Shown in pieces: positions 53,901 to 61,141 of a stretch of 64,000 nucleotides of DNA (positions within the stretch are counted from its first letter, which is position 1; every line of letters begins with the position of its first letter). The DNA is from Bacteroidales bacterium (lineage in GTDB: Bacteria; Bacteroidota; Bacteroidia; Bacteroidales; P3): NCBI GenBank assembly GCA_017522105.1, contig JAFXAA010000017.1:1-64000 (forward strand), written 5' to 3'. The position numbers and the translations under genes are program-made. Below the pieces are notes generated by a model that saw only the letters and a list, made by a program, of their open reading frames with translations, was not told the origin of the DNA and ran no database searches.

Positions 53901-56794
53901 CTCGGTGCGGTCATCTTCACCGAGTTGTAAACCACATCCATCCACGTGCCGCTGATGATGTTCATGGCCGTGGATAGCAGGTTGCTGTTGCCGTCGTCGG
54001 CACTGACGATCATGTTGTTGGCCACTATGGCGTGGTTTGACGACGTACCGTTCACGTTGCTCACGCCCAGTCCGCCGGCACCGTGCGAGCTGTATATCTT
54101 GTTGGCCGTGATGCGCACGTTGCCATAGCACGCATACGCCAACAGCACATAGCTGCTGTTGCTCTGCACGTCATACATCTCGTTGCCTTCCACCGTCACG
54201 TTGTCCATATACTGCACTCTCACGGCGTTGTTGTACTGACCGCTGAAATAACAGCGTTCCACCACACCGCCCGTGGAGCGAATGTCGGCTGCCCGTCCGC
54301 TGATGTCAACGCCGATGCCGCCACCCACGAAGGTGCAGCCTCTGACGGTGAGGTTGTCGGCATAGCCGCTGTAGAGCATGGACGTGATGCGCATGCTGGC
54401 CGTCATAGAAGCCACGCTGTCAAGGAAACGGCAGCCCTCAAAACGGCAGTTCGCACTGTTCAGGCCCAAAGCAACCATATTGGTCAGAGCGCCGCCGCGG
54501 CGCACGAAGTCTATATTGCGGAACCTTATGTTGTCCACGTTGGCAAGGTTGACCATATACTGCGTGCCCGTCGTAGCATCGGCGTAGATAGTGGCACTCT
54601 CACCGGCGGGCTCGAACACTATGTAGTGCTGCTCTGTCAAGCCGTCCACCTCGGGCATGGCAAACGGAGGATAGCTGCCGGGAGCCAGCCGCACCACCAG
54701 CGAATCATCCACCCCGCATCGGCTCAGCGAGAAAAGGAACTCCTCTATGGTGTTGTAGTCGGCGTTCTCACCGCCTATGTTACGAACACCGTTCAGCGGA
54801 CCTGCGCAGACAATAAACGACGAGAAGCTGGTGTCGTTGTACGGCTCGTGGTCACGCATGGTCAACGAGCCCGCCGTCAGCGTATCGCCAACCCAGGCCC
54901 GCAGCTCGTGATAGCCGGGAGTCAGGGTGACGCCCGTGGCCACGGTCACCGTCACCGACTCTTGACCCGCCAGTGTGCCATTCCACGTGAAACTGCCAAA
55001 GAGACTGTCGTCAATGCTGTAGCCTATCACCGCCGACGTCAATGTTTCGGCACCGAAGTTCTTCAACTCGACGTCGATATGCGACGGCTGCGTAATGATG
55101 GGCGACTCATAGTTGGGGAACACCAACGATGCCACACCGGCATCGTACTGCAACGGCTGGTTCTTGTACACATCCATCACCAGTGCCGGGCGCTTGTTGT
55201 CTATGAAACTCGACTTCTTCAGGTCCGTGTGTGTGTAGGCGTTAGCGTGGTATGTAGCCTGCAGACCCCAGTAGCCCTTGGTCTTCTTTGTGTTGGGGTT
55301 CGTCACCATCTTGATGCTCACCGCCGCCGGGTCTACGTTGCCGTCGTTGATGCTCTGCATCACGATGTCCGATCCAGCATAGTAGAACGTATCCTGGAAG
55401 TCGATCCTTATCAGTGCACCTGCCGAAGCCTCCCCTATGGTGAGCGTCGAATCCCACACCACCTGCATATAGTCCGTCGTGTAGGCCTGGTAGTCCATAT
55501 CCGACGGCACCGTATAGCTGTTGGGGGCGTTCTTCAGGCGGAACTGGTAGTTGGGGCGGCTCTGCGCCGTGGTGTTGCCGGCAATGATGAAGCGCATGGA
55601 GGTCATGGCTCCGGGACCGTAGCCCGCCTGTGCCATAAACGCCGAGTCTATAACCCACTCGTGACGCGTGTCGGCAAACTGAATGAACGGTATGTCCGAC
55701 GCCGTCGACGTGCCCGCCAATGCCGCAGGCACGTTCTGCGGCGCATACTCCGTGCCGCGCACGCACCAGTATTTCACCCATGTGTCAGCCGTTGCCGGAT
55801 AGGTGGCCTGGTTGGCATTCACCGACGCATCCCTCACCACACAGTAGAAGCGCATCATCGTGTCGTAGCCATAGAACGGTATGCGGGCGGCAAAACGGCT
55901 GTATGTGACATTGTCGTGACCCGTATAGTTACCCGTGTAGGCCATGGGCAGCCTCACCGGCGTCAGGTCGCTGCCCACCGTGTAATACAGATAGGCCGAG
56001 TCGGTATTGATGCCCTGCGACACGTCGGTCCTCGCATCCATCACCACGCGCGCGCCACGGCTGCTCGGATGGGCGCCACCGTCGGGATAAAGCACCATGT
56101 TGATCTTCGGGTCAACCATCTGGTTCTGGCTGGCGCGGACACGTATGTTGTCTATCCACCAACCCGTACCCGTCACGTTTCCAGTCTTAGTCCTCTTCTT
56201 CAGCACGAAGCGGAATATCAGGCGGCGCTCCTCAGCAGGCACCGACGAGCTTAATATGTCGTTTATGTCGAAGCGCTCACTCTTCCAGTTGGCATTCGTC
56301 ACATTGTCATTCTGCCAGTCCTCATACGAGTAGCGGTTGAACGTGGCCGTGTTTCTGAACTCCTCGCTGTAGCCCTCACGGTCGACGTTGTAGTTCTGTG
56401 CACCGGTGAGCTGAATGTACTGCGCATCGCTCTGGCCTGCCAGCTTCACATAAATCAGGCCTATCTGGCGGCCAGCGCTTGTTCCGGCGTTAATGTCCAC
56501 ATTGCAGATGTGGTCGAACTCAAGCGAGACATAACGCAGCGTCAGGTTCTGGCGGAAGTCGATGGTATCCGTCACAAAGACGATATCGTCATTCTTCGCC
56601 TGCACAAGCTTGATGGCGCGCGACCCACCCATGTACAAGCCGCTGGTCAGCGTCGAGCCGTTCGACGGGGTCACGCTGTAGGTGACGGCCTCGTCCTCCT
56701 CGAACCCCTGCTCGTACATAAGGTTCACCTGAGCTTGGGCGCTGAAGCCCAAAATCGCAAAAATAGCACCAAGAATAAAAAACCTGGTTTTCAT
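44957..56794 (-). CDS. Giant secreted surface protein (3945 aa) with T9SS type A sorting domain
   Basis: Signal peptide 1-22. Approximate layout: jelly-roll/lectin-like module (25-220); many CARDB/Ig-like modules throughout (e.g. HIDVELKNFGAETLTSAVIGYS, VELVLRLRNSG, LTVWHTVEGDVNPSNDTLVYE); right-handed beta-helix I (about 670-1100); beta-helix II (about 2013-2450); a GEVED domain (about 2945-3105, VYIDFNRNGSFEDPGE); a MAM-like jelly roll (about 3230-3410); type A T9SS C-terminal domain (about 3862-3945, GQNYPNPFSGTTTVPF ... FSTGIYYYGIVV). No enzyme site is evident, so an adhesin or surface-layer role is inferred. The frame is intact over 11.8 kb. Its stop overlaps the tilS start. Confidence 0.93.
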   Translation of the reverse strand: MKTRFFILGAIFAILGFSAQAQVNLMYEQGFEEDEAVTYSVTPSNGSTLTSGLYMGGSRAIKLVQAKNDDIVFVTDTIDFRQNLTLRYVSLEFDHICNVDINAGTSAGRQIGLIYVKLAGQSDAQYIQLTGAQNYNVDREGYSEEFRNTATFNRYSYEDWQNDNVTNANWKSERFDINDILSSSVPAEERRLIFRFVLKKRTKTGNVTGTGWWIDNIRVRASQNQMVDPKINMVLYPDGGAHPSSRGARVVMDARTDVSQGINTDSAYLYYTVGSDLTPVRLPMAYTGNYTGHDNVTYSRFAARIPFYGYDTMMRFYCVVRDASVNANQATYPATADTWVKYWCVRGTEYAPQNVPAALAGTSTASDIPFIQFADTRHEWVIDSAFMAQAGYGPGAMTSMRFIIAGNTTAQSRPNYQFRLKNAPNSYTVPSDMDYQAYTTDYMQVVWDSTLTIGEASAGALIRIDFQDTFYYAGSDIVMQSINDGNVDPAAVSIKMVTNPNTKKTKGYWGLQATYHANAYTHTDLKKSSFIDNKRPALVMDVYKNQPLQYDAGVASLVFPNYESPIITQPSHIDVELKNFGAETLTSAVIGYSIDDSLFGSFTWNGTLAGQESVTVTVATGVTLTPGYHELRAWVGDTLTAGSLTMRDHEPYNDTSFSSFIVCAGPLNGVRNIGGENADYNTIEEFLFSLSRCGVDDSLVVRLAPGSYPPFAMPEVDGLTEQHYIVFEPAGESATIYADATTGTQYMVNLANVDNIRFRNIDFVRRGGALTNMVALGLNSANCRFEGCRFLDSVASMTASMRITSMLYSGYADNLTVRGCTFVGGGIGVDISGRAADIRSTGGVVERCYFSGQYNNAVRVQYMDNVTVEGNEMYDVQSNSSYVLLAYACYGNVRITANKIYSSHGAGGLGVSNVNGTSSNHAIVANNMIVSADDGNSNLLSTAMNIISGTWMDVVYNSVKMTAPSRSNIATATFGGGTLTNSMFVNNIVACYDGVNYAFSYAASAQPNNTLGHNIYYAEGYTLNRKGTQSYHTIEQWTAAVSADATSIVQNPTFLNGTLVDLRTFNRFVKGKGTPVATVTTDMFGTARSTTTPCPGAFEFVSLNYDFEPEALVSPDADVCGMPENVELVLRLRNSGSNVFVPNASRTMTLSYSVDGGAVSTYNVTQTLPSNDTVSIHTGRMLQLPANGLEDRSYTIRVWLSCSLDPNETNDSNTFVVTSRYRQPDAMSFSQDVPYASAATVRPTIGVTEWEVYNDASAPKRRSQILWYNAPDDDEYYYRGDSVTTEVLRRDTTLYFKQRRMLPIVRITQVQMKTNTAVGLTNPMPSWIKTGNTNFAVQLTNVGDDTAHLQGDTLMTVSTSTSSLNDKRVVFGDVSIAPGEALVVQFVTGTSPAPESTLYGGTAVAPASNANFGIVYRHNGVVEDAVPFNGVIVANPTANDKWVAQDVPSYVWSGPSVKIPTANIGGIARVAFNGDSLDWRVASNDNRLFIGSMDTSWIRYKDNGCPTGAAEAHLVMLAPPSVDLALAPRPLASGCGLGMEQVSVAVSNYGVQAANNITLNYTAGGAVVSETLTTPLAAGADTVYTFLQRLNMNVARDSVFNVTVYATKYTSDNYTHNDTCLTTGTSLFQPGMPTMSSPVSVNYGEAATLTHYPGAGLAPVWYDADGNVLDTAYTHVTPLLYVNDTVKLGYLSADTSGVHIGTLAALTAKTAYPSPYQPNNKFVKQQYIYSAHDLRSMGLEPGSIKSVAFHLDSIWGSVQSVPYADYYISLGLTDDTIFANSTDWKTTQVVYHAEDFTLTRSDVHTWVNHPLQADFVWDGVSSLVVQVVYERSASITTGMQTAYTQKTATTLHKASNSALSPSTMGFVGSGGNPGANRPDIKLSAVKYGCPGPLKTIAINIIGTPAHDAKISWPSGTDGIVYNSCGNISMDVNVSNLALNLLNNYELKYSVDGAAYVSSTRTTNVAPGATVTMQLMSVPLMPGRHSITAVVVVEDDTIHTNDTIRRDFMVRFCGRTYTISTDASADYNTLTEAIDTMNIVGIDGPVVFSIAAGTYNEQIELQNVYGSSAANTITFVGHSDSTTTIINNSFTTALNYVFWVNGASNVSFRNLAITSRPPSGSNAHVLKIDNADNISLQNVLLRVKGGVNSDKASCLVLGDSVGTLSVSSSTLDSGYYSITAAGEGNRNFTIQNSTFSNFSTGALNLKNLTNVDITKNSIYSSLKTKQIAVYMENADSAIYIQKNKIYLLAVPGTNDKNGRRGIDLKNVSGSSLQYAYVVNNMVSLRSEGVTGYAPAGISIDGTSSYINVYYNSVRLYAGETDVNQAKAFVATSNTNNLQVMNNIFANFGSSFAYHVASSQNITSSDFNVYYGGGAKLTYWSGTDCPTLTYLQANNGKDGSSMQTEPYFVGDDDLHLAMANLVARAQYNPDVTDDIDDSVRSVVPGPTIGAHEMSRRTRNMSIMRILEPKMPVNTNFNTTTNFPPNIETDSVLVKVEFYNNGSIPETEATWYAYIDGYESTTTSVVRSLGNMMTGDLKVDSVMVFAPMGVIDSNIIRVVLLCPNDDDTSDNALYADFFLAPAFNLKAKKVTNGASGCTLQRTQVSIELLNEGFKPIPDGIPFEIGFHSAGYHPNANNESNRLNIRTMPDTVRQTVIFDTPLPLNQPRTLVFDSMANFYPTDTSVNIKVRLKGWCHFPYDISPDNDTTGPGNSATSPSPVFDAYYSPEPPIGFDTTFDYGTWGEVRAMQVNSRPVRWYRDSTATPFYTNNNYNNSRWWRTTPQYFHDSTYYLQCLSDKNCPSFFSEVHVHVSPQIGNDIAVEEVVSPLGNRVYMENDTVRVRIANYGTNVQQNFPVTYQLRKNNNTAPLMEVTETCTQILDVGQTITFSFDSLLQFANALQAGNYFLRVWTDLASDEVRRNDTLRQVEQLRPANANQTVLDYLFHALAESTYPACSNLYVDGVSDSIDIIRVSFNEIDVDLPPLGRSYTNFGNYNNPEYPVLHVTRGTTDSIIIAIANPSNLVDRDRGRVAVYIDFNRNGSFEDPGETVVSPRAVFTDSLLRASVAIPQSASLGYMKMRVSASTYSYSLQSFTPGLWIGSKGHNIDFLLFVDPEAPAADIALSQIVSPRSTLVRDSLPTTVSLRMLNRGASAITSAHIYYRFDSDTMSAADTGDFTWTGILLPGRSTVVSLPAHRFPCGTTNLTVWHTVEGDVNPSNDTLVYEYHRFHTLFLALEDNFDSLDYWYAPVGYNSYTRNYWQLGTPQKPNNATFTPHSAPNTWVTDLNANITSGTRGNLSYLYSPIIDISQIRPDTISFFLVRQLNNSSAVRVEYYSYRNMWEVLDDDSLTTWYNNIDNQCFDGTRSWYKYSISTNILRSNFNERMQFRFVYSTPQTAGANTNFGAGCAVDDFHIGRARQRYDVGVVAITKPVQPKFGETVYPEVVVKNFGYDTVRQIQLGYTYYGTYLARMNDYTCLIAPDEVDTFTFSAPFVVTSDFPDTFAITVFTNSSVDIYRDNDTLEKQFYLAPLGGDIAATSFVYPRDYVVGGDSIAVTMRIRNAGVSPIANARLSYTVGNTSVEEDVDIVELLGHPLATREYFNYTFLQKFRGAMGSMNLTAIAKCDSNEYLYNDTISKRIRGITAITDAAAAAIVVDTSDYNWVRIQLVVENRGARGINNFEVGFWYDNDTLNKVVETFYRDTPLEALNMTTHLFDVQLPHRSAGYRNITAYVSAPGDNDPTNDTTSEIARQFVDIEVLGLVVEENANPDCRVFMRVRNIGNLSLVGKTIPLRATINGNDLSYNVVRRLDPGYSALIEFNRTIPKSPMRTYTGSGRIQNLGADVNPDNNQTTNISVVNYVEGIPSVNGANLVLGQNYPNPFSGTTTVPFTIPTASAVRLFVMDAMGKIVYTADGFFPEGDNTVTVDLADFSTGIYYYGIVVDGQRQMRKLIVK

Positions 56795-56882
56795 ATTAGT
56801 TTATGTTTATTTTTTATCAATCAGTTATTTACACAATCTTTCCCGGCAAATCACCCCTTTTTCGGGTACACTTTTGCCGATA

Positions 56883-56916
56883 CAAATATACACAAAAAAA
56901 TGGACATGACGTCCAT
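56883..56916 (-). promoter_or_regulatory. Promoter with palindromic operator for the giant protein
   Basis: Minus-strand -7 element TATATTTG (56883-56890) has no TTTG box at the right distance; instead the palindrome ATGGACATGACGTCCAT (56900-56916) covers the -33 position. The remaining region to 57101 holds a small hairpin (ACCAGC/GCTGGT, 56988-57003) and no gene. Confidence 0.5.
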
Positions 56917-57101
56917 TATTATATTAAAAATTTTTAATCAAGGTACAATATATTGTGTAGCAACATCTTACCAACACCGAACCATTAACCAGCCCTTGCT
57001 GGTCAACTTGGGGGTGGAACTTCTACGGCACCACACGGAATTGTGGCGACAGGAAATGTCCTGCAGCTACCGCTGAAACAGGGCGGCAATGCCGTGGTGA
57101 A

Positions 57102-57848
57102 TCACTTTGTACGCTGCTCCAGTGCCTCATACATAAAGACACCGGCGGCAACACTCACGTTGAGCGACTGCACTTCGCCCACGATGGGCAGCTTGGCGCG
57201 CACATCGCTCATCCGCAGCAGTTCGGGGCTGATACCCGTCTCCTCGTTACCCATGACGAGAAGCGTGGGACGGCGGAAGTCCACCTCGCGGTAGTGGATG
57301 GCGCCCTTCTCCGTGGCGGCAACCACCTGAAAGCCATACTGCCTGGCAAGGTTGACCACCGTCTTGAGGTTCTGTTCGCGGCATACAGGCAACCGCAGCA
57401 GGGCTCCGCTGCTGGTCTTCACGGCGTCTTCGTTGATGGCGGCGCTGCCGTGATCCGGCACCACAAGGGCACTGGCACCCGTGCACTCCGCCGTTCGCGC
57501 TATAGCGCCCATGTTGCGCACGTCAGTGATGTGGTCAAGCAGCAGCACCAGGGGCACTCCGCCCTCGACCGCAGCAAGCTCTTCCATCAAGTCCACAAAG
57601 GGTTTGTAGCGCACGGCGGCAATGGTGGCCACCACTCCCTGGTGGTTGCCGGCGGCGTACTTGTTGAGCCTCTCCACCGGCACATACTGGAACGGCACGT
57701 CATGCTCCTTCATCAACGCGCGCAACTCGCCGAGCAGCGAGCTGTTCAATCCGTTCTGCATCAGCACGCGCTCCACCTGCTGACCGCTCCTGATGGCTTC
57801 CATCACCGGCCTCAGGCCGTAAACTATCTGCTGTTTGTTCATATCCAC
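57102..57848 (-). CDS. rlmB: 23S rRNA (guanosine-2'-O-)-methyltransferase RlmB / TrmH-family
   Basis: A 248-residue SPOUT methyltransferase with the RlmB layout: an N-terminal L30e-like substrate-binding domain (YGLRPVMEAIRSGQQVERVL, VPVERLNKYAAGNHQGVVA), then the trefoil-knot domain (LLLDHITDVRNMGAIARTAEC, LVMGNEETGISPELL, QSLNVSVAAGVFMYEAL). It methylates a guanosine in 23S rRNA in E. coli. It starts 7 nt after lolD on the same strand. Confidence 0.93.
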   Translation of the reverse strand: MDMNKQQIVYGLRPVMEAIRSGQQVERVLMQNGLNSSLLGELRALMKEHDVPFQYVPVERLNKYAAGNHQGVVATIAAVRYKPFVDLMEELAAVEGGVPLVLLLDHITDVRNMGAIARTAECTGASALVVPDHGSAAINEDAVKTSSGALLRLPVCREQNLKTVVNLARQYGFQVVAATEKGAIHYREVDFRRPTLLVMGNEETGISPELLRMSDVRAKLPIVGEVQSLNVSVAAGVFMYEALEQRTK

Positions 57849-57855
57849 TTGGCTT

Positions 57856-58533
57856 TTATTGCGCGCCGGCGCGGACGGCGTTCTCGTCCGCCCTGCCGTC
57901 GACGATGGTTATCTTCCTGTCGGCCATGGTGGCCAGTTCCTCGTTGTGGGTGACGATGACGAAGGTCTGCCCCAGCTCCTTGCGCAGCTCGAAGAAGAGG
58001 CTGTGCAACTCGCGTGCATGCCTGCTGTCGAGGTTGCCGCTGGGTTCGTCGGCCAGCACCACCATAGGGTCGTTCATCAGGGCACGGGCCACGCTGACAC
58101 GCTGACACTCGCCACCGCTCATGGCCGCCGGTTTATGCGTGGCGCGGTCGGCCATGTGCAGCCGTTCCAGCAGCTCCATGGCGCGCCGTCGCGCCTCCTC
58201 CTGGGGCCTGCCACCAATCAGCGCCGGTATCATCACGTTCTCCACGGCGGTGAATTCCGGCAGCAGGTGGTGCGCCTGAAAGACGAAACCTATCTGCTTG
58301 TTGCGGAATGCCGCCAGCTCTTTCTCCTTCAGCTTGGTGACGTCGGTGTCGCCGTAGCGCAGCGCGCCGCTGTCGGGGCGGTCCAGGGTGCCCAGTATCT
58401 GCAGCAGGGTGGTCTTCCCCGCCCCGCTGGCACCCACAATGCTCACCACCTCGCCCTTGTCGATGGTCAGGCTCACGTCGCGCAGCACCTGCAGCGCCCC
58501 GTAACTCTTGTTGATATTGGTAGCAGTTATCAT
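57856..58533 (-). CDS. lolD: LolD-type ABC transporter ATP-binding protein
   Basis: A 225-residue ATPase: Walker A GASGAGKT (34-41), Q-loop [21 protein letters not shown], signature MSGGECQRV (138-146), Walker [14 protein letters not shown]-loop VTHN. The sequence is closest to LolD/MacB ATPases, which drive lipoprotein release or mechanotransmission. The cognate permease (LolCE) is not in the window. It overlaps hutI by 4 nt. Confidence 0.9.
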   Translation of the reverse strand: MITATNINKSYGALQVLRDVSLTIDKGEVVSIVGASGAGKTTLLQILGTLDRPDSGALRYGDTDVTKLKEKELAAFRNKQIGFVFQAHHLLPEFTAVENVMIPALIGGRPQEEARRRAMELLERLHMADRATHKPAAMSGGECQRVSVARALMNDPMVVLADEPSGNLDSRHARELHSLFFELRKELGQTFVIVTHNEELATMADRKITIVDGRADENAVRAGAQ

Positions 58534-59765
58534 ATTTCAACGCCGTTCAGGAACACACGCTCCACCTTGTTCTCGCCGTAGGCGTAAGGCATATACTCGT
58601 AGCTGGCGATGGGCTTGGTGATGTAGAAGTTGGCCCGCTTGCCGACGGCTATGCTGCCCACCTCGTCGCTCACACCCATGGCGTAGGCCGTGTTGAGGGT
58701 TGTGGCGTTGATGGCCTCCTCGGGGGTGAGACGGTAGCGGATGCAGGCCATCGAGAGGACGAGCTGCATGTTGCCCGAGGGCGAGGTGCCGGGGTTGTAG
58801 TCCGACGCCATGGCCACGGGCAGCCCCGCCTCTATCATCCTGCGGGCCGGCGACAGCGGCAGGTTGAGGAAGAAGGCGCAGCCGGGCAGTATGGTGGGCA
58901 TCGTGTCGCTACCCTTGAGGCATTCTATCTCGGCGTCGCCCATCTGCTCCAGATGGTCCACCGATATGGCGTTGTACTTCACGCCCACCTGCACGCCGCC
59001 CGAGACGGCCATCTCGTTGGCGTGTATCTTCGGACGCATGCCGTGCTTGATGCCAGCCTCCAGTATGCGGGCGGTGTCCTCGACGGTGAAGAAACCCTGG
59101 TCGCAGAAGACGTCTATGAAGTCCGCAAGCCCCTCGTCCGCCACGCGCGGTATCATCTCGTTGATGACCAAGTCCACATAATCCTCCTGGTGGCCGCGAT
59201 ACTCCATCGGTATACCGTGTGCGCCGAGGAAGTTCGACTTGATGGTCATGGGCGAGGTCTCCTTCAGGCGGCGTATGACGCGCAGCAGCTTAAGCTCGCT
59301 CTCCGTGGAGAGGCCGTAGCCGCTCTTGATCTCAATGGCGCCGGTACCCATGCGCATCACGTCGTCGAGGCGTTGTTTGGCCATATCGTAGAGCTCGTCT
59401 TCCGAAGCTGCGGCAGTGGCTTTGGCCGAATTGAGGATTCCCCCTCCCCTCTTGGCAATCTCCTCGTAGCTGAGCCCACGTATCTTGTCCACAAACTCAT
59501 GCTCGCGCGAGTTGGCATAGACGATGTGCGTGTGCGAGTCGCAGAACGTCGGCATCACCATCCGTCCTGCGGCATCGACCACACAGTCGGCATTCACCTC
59601 CTTCAACCCGCTCATCGGCCCAAAAGCCTTTATCTTGCCGTCCTCTACGAGCAGGTAGGCATCCTTGACGGTCTCCAACTGAGCCATCTCCTTGCCCTGC
59701 TTGCGCAGCTGCGGGGTGCTCTCCACACCCACCAGTTCCTTGATATTCTTAACAAGTGTTCGCAT
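58530..59765 (-). CDS. hutI: Imidazolonepropionase
   Basis: A 411-residue amidohydrolase with metal-binding [18 protein letters not shown], the [14 protein letters not shown] block [31 protein letters not shown] and [13 protein letters not shown]. It hydrolyses 4-imidazolone-5-propionate to formiminoglutamate in histidine degradation. Other hut genes are not adjacent. I set the start at 59765 ([13 protein letters not shown]). It lies 19 nt after higA and overlaps lolD. Confidence 0.95.
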   Translation of the reverse strand: MRTLVKNIKELVGVESTPQLRKQGKEMAQLETVKDAYLLVEDGKIKAFGPMSGLKEVNADCVVDAAGRMVMPTFCDSHTHIVYANSREHEFVDKIRGLSYEEIAKRGGGILNSAKATAAASEDELYDMAKQRLDDVMRMGTGAIEIKSGYGLSTESELKLLRVIRRLKETSPMTIKSNFLGAHGIPMEYRGHQEDYVDLVINEMIPRVADEGLADFIDVFCDQGFFTVEDTARILEAGIKHGMRPKIHANEMAVSGGVQVGVKYNAISVDHLEQMGDAEIECLKGSDTMPTILPGCAFFLNLPLSPARRMIEAGLPVAMASDYNPGTSPSGNMQLVLSMACIRYRLTPEEAINATTLNTAYAMGVSDEVGSIAVGKRANFYITKPIASYEYMPYAYGENKVERVFLNGVEI

Positions 59766-59784
59766 ATATCTTTGCATTTTTATA

Positions 59785-60129
59785 TCACAAAACAGCTGCA
59801 ATCTTGCGCATCTTACTCAACCTCATTGATAGCGATTTACTGCGTTTTGCCTTGATCATATCATACTCCGACTGCATACTTATCAGCGGCATCGCATCAA
59901 TATCAAGCGCTTTGCCCATCAGCAATGCATATTCCACCGTCATAGGTCTTTTGCAGTTGAGCACCTCGTTGACAACAGAATACGCTATGCCGGTAACATC
60001 CGACAGTTGCCTTTGCGTGATACCACGACACTCTATTTCGTCCTTTACAACTTCGCCAGGATGTGTCGGCACAAAAGGCATCAGGTTATTCGCTATCATC
60101 TCATCTTTTTTCCCGTCAATGTGTATCAT
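59785..60129 (-). CDS. higA: HigA-family antitoxin
   Basis: A 114-residue XRE helix-turn-helix protein (HPGEVVKDEIECRGITQRQLSDVTGIAYSVVNEVLNCKRPMTVEYALLMGKAL), the HigA signature. It should neutralise the toxin encoded 6 nt upstream and repress the pair's promoter. The order toxin-antitoxin is normal for higBA. Confidence 0.92.
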   Translation of the reverse strand: MIHIDGKKDEMIANNLMPFVPTHPGEVVKDEIECRGITQRQLSDVTGIAYSVVNEVLNCKRPMTVEYALLMGKALDIDAMPLISMQSEYDMIKAKRSKSLSMRLSKMRKIAAVL

Positions 60130-60135
60130 ATTTGG

Positions 60136-60453
60136 CTAATTATAATGGTTTGACAATTCAGTTATATTACAAATAGTGGCAATTTCCTGACCAGCCACAA
60201 TTTCCTCTGTAAATTCCACTCTGTATTGGTCGTTCACCCTCACCGAAGAATAACCACGCTTATCACCTTTCAGATGCTCATAATGTAAACTGCCTATCTT
60301 AGCCAGACCTGTCACGTCTTTTTGGTTTTTCATCGTATTTATCACCTTGACATAACGCACCACAATATCCGGCTGAAAACGGTGTTTCTTACTGGTTGTC
60401 CGTCCATTAACATACAACTCCTGCAGGTATTTCTTTTCAAAAATAACAATCAT
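60136..60453 (-). CDS. higB: HigB-type RelE-fold toxin
   Basis: A 105-residue protein (MIVIFEKKYLQELYVNGR ... VVRYVKVINTM ... GLAKIGSLHYEHLKGDKRGYSSVRVNDQYRVEFT ... ICNITELSNHYN), matching ribosome-dependent mRNA interferases of the HigB/RelE group. The ATG at 60453 is 9 nt from a -7 element, so the start is well placed. Part of an AT-rich accessory patch (59.8-61.8 kb). Confidence 0.9.
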   Translation of the reverse strand: MIVIFEKKYLQELYVNGRTTSKKHRFQPDIVVRYVKVINTMKNQKDVTGLAKIGSLHYEHLKGDKRGYSSVRVNDQYRVEFTEEIVAGQEIATICNITELSNHYN

Positions 60454-60462
60454 AACCGACTG

Positions 60463-60498
60463 CAAAGATACAAACTTTTTCCGAAATACTTCACAAAA
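60463..60498 (-). promoter_or_regulatory. Promoter of higBA
   Basis: Minus-strand TATCTTTG (60463-60470) with TTTTG at 60494-60498 (23 bp, slightly long). The leader is only a few nucleotides. Confidence 0.6.
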
Positions 60499-60541
60499 TA
60501 GCGAAGATTTTGTTTTTTATTGCTTCCTGAAACAATCTTCG

Positions 60542-61132
60542 CTATAACACCTCACCAATCTTCATCTCCCAAACATTCTCGCCGGAAGGATTTTCAATAC
60601 TAACCCTACTGTCTCTTGGGTAGCCTCTAAATGTATTATTACCAGGTTTAAGCCCTTCTCCTGTAATCCAACATAGTGGTAAAAAAACAGGCTGTTTGTT
60701 TTTGGCTTTATGCTTCAACTCTCCCCAATACCAAGCATTACTATCTTCAATAAGTTCCTTCACCTCATTTTTCGTCAAAACATAAAACCTGTACTTGATT
60801 GTTCCGTCCTCGAAAACAATATGCACAAACACCCAAGGTCCAATTATCTCTTCATCCAACTTCTTACCCAGTATATTCCCATCAGTATCCGACACAAAAC
60901 CTGTACCGAATGATGGTTCACTTCCAGCACTTGTTTTCACTTGCACCAACACGGTTTTATGCGTTTTCGGATGAATACATGCTATATCTACCCCCTTGTA
61001 ATTAGGGTTCTCGGCGTTCAGATTAAAAGCATCCCAACCCAATTCGGTGAGTTTTAGCAATACAGCCGTCTCTCCCAACTTAGTGACCCTTGGTATGTCA
61101 CCTTGTATCCTTTCAAAATCTTCCTTTTCCAT
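60542..61132 (-). CDS. Unrecognised protein, possible PD-(D/E)XK nuclease fold
   Basis: A 196-residue protein. The N-terminal half has the spacing of a PD-(D/E)XK active site: Glu21 in LGETAVLLKLTELGWDAF, Asp49 in YKGVDIACIH, and Gln64-x-Lys66 in VLVQVKTSAG. Such a site is seen in restriction-like and resolvase-like nucleases and in DUF4365-type proteins. The C-terminal half (FRGYPRDSRVSIENPSGENVWEMKIGEVL) is unrecognised. It is followed upstream, 9 nt away, by another unknown gene and downstream by higBA. Nuclease activity is inferred only. Confidence 0.6.
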   Translation of the reverse strand: MEKEDFERIQGDIPRVTKLGETAVLLKLTELGWDAFNLNAENPNYKGVDIACIHPKTHKTVLVQVKTSAGSEPSFGTGFVSDTDGNILGKKLDEEIIGPWVFVHIVFEDGTIKYRFYVLTKNEVKELIEDSNAWYWGELKHKAKNKQPVFLPLCWITGEGLKPGNNTFRGYPRDSRVSIENPSGENVWEMKIGEVL

Positions 61133-61141
61133 ACCTATAAA

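Noticed and set aside
45656..56254. Long open frames on plus (for example 45656-47509 and 54083-56254) opposite the giant protein
   Set aside because: They are antisense shadows of a frame with CARDB, beta-helix, GEVED and sorting domains.
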